This document shows positions 1 through 5,975 of a DNA stretch of 64,000 bases, one piece after another. This stretch comes from Faecalibacterium sp. I3-3-89 (GTDB lineage: Bacteria; Bacillota; Clostridia; Oscillospirales; Ruminococcaceae). Location: assembly GCF_023347275.1 (NCBI RefSeq), contig NZ_CP094468.1:2232001-2296000 (forward strand), given 5' to 3'. Within the stretch, counting starts at the first letter, position 1. Each line of letters opens with the position of its first letter. The position numbers and the translations under genes were made by a program. The notes below the pieces were generated by a model. That model was not told where the DNA came from and made no database searches. It saw nothing but the letters and a program-made list of their open reading frames with translations.

Positions 1-77
1 CTTTTTTGATTTTTTTGCTCATGTTTTTTCGCCCCCGCCCGCCCCGGCGTTTTCACAGCTTTTTTCGGCCCCGCCTC

Positions 78-106
78 TTGACACCTGCCCCCTTTGGGAA
101 TACTCT
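78..106 (+). promoter_or_regulatory. Putative pfkA promoter
   Basis: TTGACA at 78-83 and TACTCT at 101-106 are separated by 17 bp, a good sigma-A type spacing. It leaves a leader of about 45 nt before the phosphofructokinase start. Confidence 0.55.
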
Positions 107-158
107 TATAGTATCATTTACCTGCTCCTGAAATCGGAAGAAACGAGGGTTATTCAAT

Positions 159-1238
159 ATGAAAAAACGTGTTGGCATCCTGACCTCCGGCGGCGACTGT
201 CCCGGCCTGAACGCCACCATCCGCGGCGTGGCAAAGGCCCTGTATGCACGGTTCGGCGAGAACGTCGAGATCGTGGGCATCCTCAACGGCTATCACGGCC
301 TCATCACCGGCGATTACAAGGAGATGACGGAGGACGATTTCCGCGGCATCCTGACGCTGGGCGGCACCATCCTCGGCACCAAGCGCACCCCCTTCAAGCT
401 CATGCGCGTGGTGGAAGAGGACAAGATCGACAAGGTCGCCGCCATGAAAAAGACCTACAAGGACGCCAAGCTCGACTGCCTGCTCTGCCTCGGCGGCAAC
501 GGCACCCACAAGACGGCCAACCTTCTCGCGCAGGAGGGCCTGAACATCATCGGCCTGCCCAAGACCATCGACAACGACATCTACGGCACCGACGTCACCT
601 TCGGCTTCCACACCGCCGTGGACATCGCCACCGAGGTCATCGACCGCATCCACACCACTGCCGGCAGCCACAGCCGCGTCATGTGCATCGAGATCATGGG
701 CAACAAGGCCGGCTGGCTGACCCTCTACTCCGGTATCGCCGGCGGCGCGGACATCATCCTGCTGCCCGAGATGCCCTATGACATCGACCGCGTCTGCAGC
801 GCCGTCGAGCGCCGCGCCCGCAAGGGTTCCAACTTCTCCATCATCGCCGTGGCCGAGGGTGCCATCAACACCGAAGAGGCCGGTATGAAGCGGAAGGAGT
901 GGATGGCCAAGCGCACGGAGGCCGGTTACGGTGCCACCGCCACCAACCGCATCGCCGCCGCCGTCCAGAAGAAGACCGGCATGGAGACCCGCGTCTGCAT
1001 CCCGGGCCATATGCAGCGCGGCGGCAGCCCCAGCGCCTACGACCGCGTGCTGGCCACCCAGTTCGGCAGCTACGCCGCCAAGTTGGTGGAGATGGAGCGC
1101 TACGGCGTCACCGTCGCCATGGTCAACAACCGCGTCATCGCCAACCGCCTCGAGGACATCGCCGGCAAGACCCGCAACGTCCCCGAAGGCTGCGAGCTGC
1201 TCACCGTCGCCCGCCGGATGGGCGTGAGTCTCGGCTGA
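159..1238 (+). CDS. pfkA: 6-phosphofructokinase
   Basis: Phosphorylates fructose 6-phosphate to fructose 1,6-bisphosphate, the committing step of glycolysis, in the cytosol. The 359-residue protein opens with the PFK nucleotide loop (GILTSGGDCPGLNA, residues 6-19), then GGNGT (112-116), PKTIDND (134-140), MGNKAGW (180-186) and a PGHMQRGGSP effector/substrate loop. The Gly in GGNGT (equivalent of E. coli Gly104) favours ATP as donor, while the Lys of PKTIDND is the residue found in PPi-dependent and group III enzymes. The mix resembles group III ATP-PFKs, and donor specificity is not settled by sequence. It is a single gene with its own promoter, convergent with the rfb genes across a shared terminator. 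Confidence 0.95.
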   Translation: MKKRVGILTSGGDCPGLNATIRGVAKALYARFGENVEIVGILNGYHGLITGDYKEMTEDDFRGILTLGGTILGTKRTPFKLMRVVEEDKIDKVAAMKKTYKDAKLDCLLCLGGNGTHKTANLLAQEGLNIIGLPKTIDNDIYGTDVTFGFHTAVDIATEVIDRIHTTAGSHSRVMCIEIMGNKAGWLTLYSGIAGGADIILLPEMPYDIDRVCSAVERRARKGSNFSIIAVAEGAINTEEAGMKRKEWMAKRTEAGYGATATNRIAAAVQKKTGMETRVCIPGHMQRGGSPSAYDRVLATQFGSYAAKLVEMERYGVTVAMVNNRVIANRLEDIAGKTRNVPEGCELLTVARRMGVSLG

Positions 1239-1296
1239 GTCCCACATTCCAGCGGTTCGGATCACTTTTCTAATGCACCGTAAAACAGTTCCATAC

Positions 1297-1340
1297 AAAA
1301 AAGAGCACTCCCGTGTCGATACGGGAGTGCTCTTTTTTTC
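1297..1340. terminator. Bidirectional terminator between pfkA and rfbB
   Basis: Arms 1301-1313 and 1322-1334 form a stem around an 8-nt loop, with an A-run before and a T-run after, so it can end transcription from both converging sides. Confidence 0.85.
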
Positions 1341-1360
1341 ACTTGCGAATGTACAAGAAG

Positions 1361-2425
1361 TTACTTATTCTTGTACATTTCCTCGTAGTATTTCTGGTAG
1401 TTGCCGCTGGTGATGTGCTCCATCCACTCCTCGTGGTCGAGATACCAGTCGATGGTCAGGACGATGCCCTTCTCGAAGGGAGTCTCGGGGTACCAGCCCA
1501 GATCGTTCTTGATCTTGGTGGGGTCGATGCCGTAGCGGCGGTCGTGGCCCAGACGGTCGGCGACGTGCTTGATGAGGTCCTCGCTGATGCCGTCGTCCTT
1601 GAGGCGGTCGTGGAGCTGCTCGATGATGGTCTTGACGATGAAGATGTTGGGGCGCTCGTTGTGGCCGCCGACATTGTACACCTCACCGACCTTGCCGCCG
1701 TTGCAGACCATGTCGATGGCCTTGCAGTGGTCCTCAACGTACAGCCAGTCGCGGATCTGCATACCGTCGCCGTAGACGGGCAGCTGCTTGTGATGCTTGA
1801 CGTTGTTGATCATCAGCGGGATGAGCTTCTCGGGGAACTGGTAGGGGCCGTAGTTGTTGGAGCAGCGGGTAATGTTGATGGGCATCCCGTAGGTATCGTG
1901 GAATGCCATAACGAACATATCGGCGCTGGCCTTGGAGGAGGAGTAGGGGCTGTGGGGGCACAGCGGGGTGGTCTCCATGAAGAAGCCCTCGGCACCCAGA
2001 GCGCCGTAGACCTCATCGGTGGACACCTGCAGATACTTCTTGCCCTCTTTCCAAGTCTTGGCGTCGGCGTCGTACCAAGCCTCCTTGGCACGCTGCAGCA
2101 GGTTGACGGTGCCCATCACGTTGCTCTGGACGAAGATCTCGGGGTTCTTGATGGAGCGGTCAACATGGCTCTCGGCGGCGAAGTTGATGACATAGTCGAA
2201 ATCGTACTTTGCGAACAGGCTCTCGACCAGCTCCTTGTCGCAGATGTCGCCCTGCACAAAGACGTGGCGGGGGTCGCCCTCAACGTCCTTCAGGTTCTCA
2301 AGGTTGCCGGCATAGGTCAGCTTGTCGAGGTTGACCAGCAAAATTTCAGGGTACTTCTTGAGCATATAATGCACGAAGTTGGAACCGATAAAACCGGCAC
2401 AGCCGGTGATAAGATATTTTTTCAT
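1361..2425 (-). CDS. rfbB: dTDP-glucose 4,6-dehydratase
   Basis: Converts dTDP-glucose to dTDP-4-keto-6-deoxyglucose, step 2 of dTDP-L-rhamnose synthesis. The 354-residue short-chain dehydrogenase/epimerase has an N-terminal NAD-binding GCAGFIGSNF motif (residues 8-17), a conserved STDEVYG segment and the catalytic YSSSK (Tyr-x3-Lys), full length for RmlB. It is the last gene of the rfbA-rfbD-rfbB operon, 21 nt after rfbD, and ends at the bidirectional terminator. The product presumably feeds the glycosyltransferases encoded at 5-8.4 kb. Confidence 0.96.
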   Translation of the reverse strand: MKKYLITGCAGFIGSNFVHYMLKKYPEILLVNLDKLTYAGNLENLKDVEGDPRHVFVQGDICDKELVESLFAKYDFDYVINFAAESHVDRSIKNPEIFVQSNVMGTVNLLQRAKEAWYDADAKTWKEGKKYLQVSTDEVYGALGAEGFFMETTPLCPHSPYSSSKASADMFVMAFHDTYGMPINITRCSNNYGPYQFPEKLIPLMINNVKHHKQLPVYGDGMQIRDWLYVEDHCKAIDMVCNGGKVGEVYNVGGHNERPNIFIVKTIIEQLHDRLKDDGISEDLIKHVADRLGHDRRYGIDPTKIKNDLGWYPETPFEKGIVLTIDWYLDHEEWMEHITSGNYQKYYEEMYKNK

Positions 2426-2446
2426 AATCAGATTTTCCTCTTGAAT

Positions 2447-3364
2447 TTAAGCTTTCATCCCGTTGTCGCCGTCCCAGTGCTCGAAGAAGCAGGCCAGCGC
2501 GTCCTTCCAGTCGCGGACATCGTTGCCGACGGTGCAGCGGAGCATCCGGTTGTCCAGAGCGCTCCACTTGGGGCGGTCGGCGCTGTCCGGGTGCTTCGAC
2601 TTGTACTCCTCGCTGGTGCAGGGGGCCACGGTAGCGTCCACGCCGGACAGGCGGATGATCTCAGACGCGAAATCATACCAGGAGCAGATGCCCTCGCCGG
2701 TGCAGTGGTACAGGCCGTACTCGTGGGTGACGCAGAGCTGTAAGATCTCGTGGGCCAGATCGACGGCGTTGGTGGGGTTGCCGCACTGGTCGTTGACGAC
2801 CTCCAGCTTGCCGAACTTTCGGCCCGCGTTCACGATGGTCTTGACGAAGTTCTTGCCGTAGTAGCTGTAGAGCCATGCGGTGCGGACGATGAAGTGGCGG
2901 TGGCAGAACTGCTCGACGTACTTCTCACCCATGAGCTTGGTGGAGCCGTAGGCGCTGATGGGGCCGGGGATGGTGGCCTCATCCTGCGGGATGCCGCCGT
3001 TCTCACGGCCGGAGAAGACATAGTCGGTGGAGACGTGCACCAGCCGTGCGCCGGTCTTGGTGGCAGCCTGCGCCAGATTGCGGGGGCCGATGGCGTTGGC
3101 CTTGAAAGCGGCGTCATGGTTCACCTCGCAGCCGTCCACGTTGGTGAAGGCGGCGCAGTTGATGATGACATCCGGGCGCTGGCGGCGGATGAAGTCGTCC
3201 ACCATCTTATAGTTGGTGATGTCCAGCTCCGGCAGGTCCACCGGAATGACCGTGGCGTTCATCAGCTTCTCAGGGAGAGGGCCAAGCTCGCTGCGGCCCT
3301 CCCGGAGCTGCTTGATGATCTCGGTGCCAAGCTGGCCCTTGCAGCCGGTAACAATGATTTTCAT
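2447..3364 (-). CDS. rfbD: dTDP-4-dehydrorhamnose reductase
   Basis: Reduces dTDP-4-keto-L-rhamnose to dTDP-L-rhamnose, the last step of the pathway. The 305-residue protein has the GCKGQLG nucleotide-binding loop near the N terminus, HVSTDYVF around residue 110 and the catalytic YGSTK (Tyr-x3-Lys), as in RmlD. It lies 16 nt downstream of rfbA and 21 nt upstream of rfbB, clearly one transcription unit. The C3/C5 epimerase (rfbC) that makes its substrate is not in this window. Confidence 0.95.
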   Translation of the reverse strand: MKIIVTGCKGQLGTEIIKQLREGRSELGPLPEKLMNATVIPVDLPELDITNYKMVDDFIRRQRPDVIINCAAFTNVDGCEVNHDAAFKANAIGPRNLAQAATKTGARLVHVSTDYVFSGRENGGIPQDEATIPGPISAYGSTKLMGEKYVEQFCHRHFIVRTAWLYSYYGKNFVKTIVNAGRKFGKLEVVNDQCGNPTNAVDLAHEILQLCVTHEYGLYHCTGEGICSWYDFASEIIRLSGVDATVAPCTSEEYKSKHPDSADRPKWSALDNRMLRCTVGNDVRDWKDALACFFEHWDGDNGMKA

Positions 3365-3380
3365 GCGGATACCGCCTCTC

Positions 3381-4268
3381 TTAATACTTCAGTTTGCCGT
3401 CAGCCACATTCTTGAGGTGCTGGCCGTAGGGACTCTTGCCGTAGCGCTCGGCGCTTTCCAGCAGGGTGTCGCGGTCGATCCAGCCGTACTTGAATGCGAT
3501 CTCCTCGGGAGCGCTGATCTTGATGCCCTGACGCTTCTCGATCATCCGCACAAAGTCCGCTGCCTCCACGAGGCTGTCCATCGTACCGGTGTCCAGCCAT
3601 GCAAAGCCACGGCCCAGCAGCTGGACGTCCAGCTCATCCTGCTTGAGGTACATATCGTTCAGGGTCGTGATCTCCAGCTCTCCGCGGGCGGAGGGCTTGA
3701 CCTGCTTTGCCATCCGGACGACTTCCTTGTTGTAGAAGTACAGGCCGGTGATGGCGTAGTTGCTCTTGGGGTGCTGGGGCTTTTCTTCTACGCTGAGCAC
3801 CTTGCCGTTTCCGTCGAATTCCACGATGCCGAAGCGCTCGGGGTCCGGCACATAGTAGCCGAAGACGGTGCAGCGGCCCTTGTTCTCCGCGTTGGCCACA
3901 GCGGTCTTCAGGATCTTGGAGAAGCCGTTGCCGTAGAAGATGTTGTCGCCGAGGATCATGGCGCAGCAGTCGTCGCCGATGAACTCCTCGCCGAGGATAA
4001 AGGCCTGCGCCAGACCGTCCGGAGACGGCTGGACCTTATATTGCAGATGGATGCCGTACTGGCTGCCATCGCCCAGCAGCGCCTCGAAGCGGGGCGTGTC
4101 GGTGGGGGTAGAGATGATGAGGATGTCCTGAATGCCCGCCAGCATGAGGGTGGACAGAGGATAGTAGATCATCGGCTTGTCGTAGACGGGCAGCAGCTGC
4201 TTGCTGGTGACCATCGTAAGCGGATAAAGCCGGGTGCCGGCACCGCCGGCCAGAATGATACCTTTCAT
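3381..4268 (-). CDS. rfbA: Glucose-1-phosphate thymidylyltransferase
   Basis: Joins dTTP and glucose 1-phosphate to give dTDP-glucose, step 1 of dTDP-rhamnose synthesis. The nucleotidyltransferase signature [16 protein letters not shown] lies at residues 3-18, with a KPMIYYPLS segment and an LGDN metal-site motif downstream, and about 295 residues is typical of RmlA. The ATG at 4268 is chosen because AAGGAG ends 8 nt upstream. An in-frame GTG 9 bp earlier would abut the ribosome binding site. It is the first gene of the rfb operon. Confidence 0.96.
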   Translation of the reverse strand: MKGIILAGGAGTRLYPLTMVTSKQLLPVYDKPMIYYPLSTLMLAGIQDILIISTPTDTPRFEALLGDGSQYGIHLQYKVQPSPDGLAQAFILGEEFIGDDCCAMILGDNIFYGNGFSKILKTAVANAENKGRCTVFGYYVPDPERFGIVEFDGNGKVLSVEEKPQHPKSNYAITGLYFYNKEVVRMAKQVKPSARGELEITTLNDMYLKQDELDVQLLGRGFAWLDTGTMDSLVEAADFVRMIEKRQGIKISAPEEIAFKYGWIDRDTLLESAERYGKSPYGQHLKNVADGKLKY

Positions 4269-4421
4269 TTTGTGCACTCCTTATATTATGAAATAAAAAA
4301 GTTGTGCAGCTTGTACAAGGCACGGCGGCGTGTCCGCCCTGCCCTGTATGGATTCAAAGCGGAGCTGCGTCCGCTGTAAACAATGTTGCGCAATACACTC
4401 TGCTCACCGTGCAGGCTTGCG

Positions 4422-4449
4422 ATAGTATTACACCTTATTTTACTATCAA
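4422..4449 (-). promoter_or_regulatory. Putative rfb operon promoter
   Basis: On the minus strand TTGATA (4444-4449) and TACTAT (4422-4427) are 16 bp apart. Nothing else resembling a gene is seen between here and rfbA. Confidence 0.4.
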
Positions 4450-4452
4450 ATC

Positions 4453-4506
4453 GAAAAAAAAGCAAGGAAAGAGCGCCCGCCTCAAAAATTTTGTGGCGGG
4501 CGCTCT
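4453..4506 (-). terminator. Strong hairpin, likely terminator for minus-strand transcription
   Basis: Complementary 12-bp GC-rich arms at 4470-4481 and 4495-4506 are followed on the minus strand by a T-run (A-run 4453-4460 on the plus strand). It would stop transcripts coming from the glycosyltransferase side before the rfb promoter. Confidence 0.65.
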
Positions 4507-4507
4507 C

Positions 4508-4536
4508 TTGCTATCCATGCTGTTTTATGTTATTCT
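4508..4536 (+). promoter_or_regulatory. Promoter of small membrane peptide gene, copy 1
   Basis: TTGCTA (4508-4513) and TATTCT (4531-4536) are spaced 17 bp. The second copy of this module has the same TATTCT box and spacing, which supports it. Transcription should start near 4543, exactly at the base of a small hairpin. Confidence 0.6.
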
Positions 4537-4542
4537 CTTTGC

Positions 4543-4699
4543 AGGAGGCATTTTGTCCTCCTAAGGCGCTGTCCAATCAAACGCAGGCGGCTATCCCTTA
4601 CCGACAAAGCATACTTAGTTCTCTGGAACGAAGCAGGCATCGGGAGGGCGCTTTTTGAAGTTTACTCCCGACGCTTTCGGCGAAGGGAGGGAATGCCAC
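4543..4699 (+). promoter_or_regulatory. Structured leader of peptide mRNA, copy 1
   Basis: The predicted 5' end folds as a perfect hairpin (arms 4543-4548 and 4557-4562). Next is the 40-nt leader element 4563-4602, shared with the convergent RNA, and then a second stem-loop (4641-4646 with 4665-4670) whose loop holds TTGAAGTT, also present in copy 2. The leader sequence at 4594-4599 is a perfect 6-nt complement of the Shine-Dalgarno AAGGGA at 4683-4688, so the leader may hide the ribosome binding site. Confidence 0.5.
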
Positions 4700-4840
4700 A
4701 TGAATCTTGTAGAGCTGTTCACGCTTTTGGCTTTCATCGTCAGCTTGTTGGCGCTGCTGGTCGATGTCGTCCATGTCACGTTCGACATTGTATGGAGACT
4801 CTCTCATGATGATGGCAGAAATGACAAAAAGAAAAAGTAA
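4700..4840 (+). CDS. Small membrane peptide, candidate type I toxin (copy 1)
   Basis: A 46-residue peptide: hydrophobic residues 5-33 form one membrane span and the C terminus is polar, ending in a DKKKK-type lysine tail. ATG 4700 is chosen because AGGGAGGG lies 8 nt upstream. A longer reading from a TTG at 4655 would cover a leader hairpin. It shares the VTF-x-I-x-W core and basic tail with the peptide encoded at 25943-26065. The stop codon lies inside a terminator hairpin shared with a convergent RNA. Size, topology and layout match type I toxins (Fst, TxpA, holin-like families), but I cannot assign a named family. Toxicity is inferred, not shown. Confidence 0.6.
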   Translation: MNLVELFTLLAFIVSLLALLVDVVHVTFDIVWRLSHDDGRNDKKKK

Positions 4841-4931
4841 CCGCCCACAGTTCCCCAACCCAAGCGGTTACTTTTCTTTTTGAAATGTAACAGGTAAGGA
4901 ACCAGCCGTTTGTATGGCCAGCGCCTTTGCT
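4826..4931 (-). ncRNA. Convergent antisense RNA, candidate antitoxin (copy 1)
   Basis: A promoter at 4938-4966 predicts a start near 4931, and the hairpin 4837-4871 followed by a minus-strand T-run predicts an end near 4826, giving about 106 nt without an open frame. It overlaps the peptide mRNA only across the terminator hairpin and stop codon. Its first 36 nt repeat the leader of the peptide mRNA in the same sense. The element TTCCTT (plus 4896-4901) can pair with the peptide's Shine-Dalgarno with one G-U pair. Confidence 0.6.
4837..4881. terminator. Shared bidirectional terminator, module copy 1
   Basis: Arms 4837-4844 and 4864-4871 form the stem. T-rich tails exist on both strands (4872-4881 on plus, the A-rich 4824-4836 read on minus). 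The loop contains GTTGGGGAACT on the minus strand, conserved in the copy 2 terminator. Confidence 0.75.
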
Positions 4932-4937
4932 GTTTTT

Positions 4938-4966
4938 ATTATAGACGTTTCAGTGCCGCCTGTCAA
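4938..4966 (-). promoter_or_regulatory. Consensus promoter of the convergent RNA, copy 1
   Basis: TTGACA (minus, 4961-4966) and TATAAT (4938-4943) match both consensus boxes with 17-bp spacing. No protein gene follows on this strand before the terminator, so it must drive a short RNA. Confidence 0.8.
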
Positions 4967-4970
4967 GGAC

Positions 4971-5762
4971 TCAGAACTTGAACCCCCATTTGAAGAAGTA
5001 CCGCAGCAGGCTCCCGGTCTGCCACAGAAAGGGCCTGAGGCTGCGGTGGGCCGCACGATGCCATGCATGGATGGCGGTGTACTGGGGCACGAGATAAGCC
5101 TTTCCCTTGGTGCGCATCTTCTGGGTCAGGTCCGCATCCTCCACATACATGAAGTAATGCTCATCAAAGCCGCCCACAGCCTTGAACTCTGCCGTCCGCA
5201 CCGCTGAGAAGCTGCCGGTGCAGAACTCGATCTCCACGGGGGCTGACAGGTCCTCCCCTTCCATGAGATAGGCGCGGTTATATTTTTCCCAGAATTTCAG
5301 GAACGGCAGCTGACGGTAGACCATCGGCCGGAGGGCGCAGCGCCGCAGGGGCAGATGCTGGGTGCGGCCGTCCGGGAAGCACAGCCCCGGCCGGGCCATC
5401 ACAGCATCCGGGTGGGCGGCCATCCAGTCGGCCAGATCGCTGAGGGTGTCGGCGGTGAGCTGGATGTCGGGGTTCAGGATGAAGTGATAATCGCTCGTCA
5501 GCTCGGGCAGGATGGTGTTGTGGCCGGTGCCGAAGCCGCCGTTTTCCTTCCGGCAGCGCACCTCCACCCGCTGGCCCGGCAGGGTGCTCAGAGCGCCGCT
5601 CCGGACGGCGGCTTCCAGCCGTGCACCGCTGCCGTCGGGGCTGGCGTTGTCCACCAGATAGAGGGTCAGCGGGTGGCGGCGGGTATATTGCAGCACCGTC
5701 TGCGCCGCCCGGAGGGCTTCGTCGCAGCCGTTATAAACAACGATGCAAGCAGAGAGTTCCAA
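4971..5762 (-). CDS. Family 2 glycosyltransferase, rhamnosyltransferase-like
   Basis: Transfers a sugar from a nucleotide donor during surface polysaccharide assembly, at the cytoplasmic membrane face. The GT-A fold is visible: the opening ACIVVYNG motif (residues 5-12), a VDNASPDGS donor loop near 36-44, the NPDIQ metal-binding equivalent around 96, and a C-terminal GGFDEHYFMYVEDAD segment typical of WbbL-like rhamnosyltransferases. The start is TTG at 5762, with AAGGAG 8 nt upstream. The 263 residues are complete. With the rfb genes nearby, a rhamnose-containing polymer is likely, but acceptor and donor are not determined. Confidence 0.85.
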   Translation of the reverse strand: MELSACIVVYNGCDEALRAAQTVLQYTRRHPLTLYLVDNASPDGSGARLEAAVRSGALSTLPGQRVEVRCRKENGGFGTGHNTILPELTSDYHFILNPDIQLTADTLSDLADWMAAHPDAVMARPGLCFPDGRTQHLPLRRCALRPMVYRQLPFLKFWEKYNRAYLMEGEDLSAPVEIEFCTGSFSAVRTAEFKAVGGFDEHYFMYVEDADLTQKMRTKGKAYLVPQYTAIHAWHRAAHRSLRPFLWQTGSLLRYFFKWGFKF

Positions 5763-5793
5763 GTTTTATGCTCCTTGTTTTATGGCTCAGACC

Positions 5794-5962
5794 TTTCCGC
5801 CATGCCAAAGGCTCCCCCTCGATGGGGCAACAATGACGACCGCCGCCAGTGGCGGAAACAGGGAGTCATTGTTGGGGCAGCGGCCAGCAAGACGCGAGCG
5901 AAGCGCCGCGGATGCTGGGAGCCGCAACCCGGCTTTGGCGAGCGAAGCGAGACTGAGAGGTT
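5794..5962. repeat. Palindromic intergenic repeat (R1)
   Basis: It carries the block GCCGCCAGTGGCGG, a TTGGGGCAGCGGCCAGCA segment and the GAGAGGTT end also found at 12456-12690, and lies between two glycosyltransferase genes. It has the right end but no clear AACCTCTC left end, so it is a partial copy of this family. Confidence 0.7.
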
Positions 5963-5975
5963 GTTCCTCTTTTGT

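Larger units (their letters stand above)
4563..4928. repeat. Inverted leader repeats bounding module copy 1
   Basis: A roughly 40-nt element with conserved blocks AAGGCGCTG, AAACG and CCTTACC lies at 4563-4602 on plus and, inverted, at 4893-4928. The two copies are the first transcribed bases of the peptide mRNA and of the convergent RNA respectively. The same pair recurs at 25857-25893 and 26147-26187. Confidence 0.7.

Noticed and set aside
150..1298. A 382-codon minus-strand frame over pfkA
   Set aside because: A shadow of a certain gene, with low-complexity Gly/Ala/Asp/His composition.
4563..4928. Reading the inverted leader repeats of the peptide modules as terminal repeats of a transposon-like element
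   Set aside because: The promoters that match in both copies lie just outside the repeats, and the repeats begin at the predicted transcription starts. That fits duplicated RNA leaders better than mobile-element ends. It is not fully excluded.
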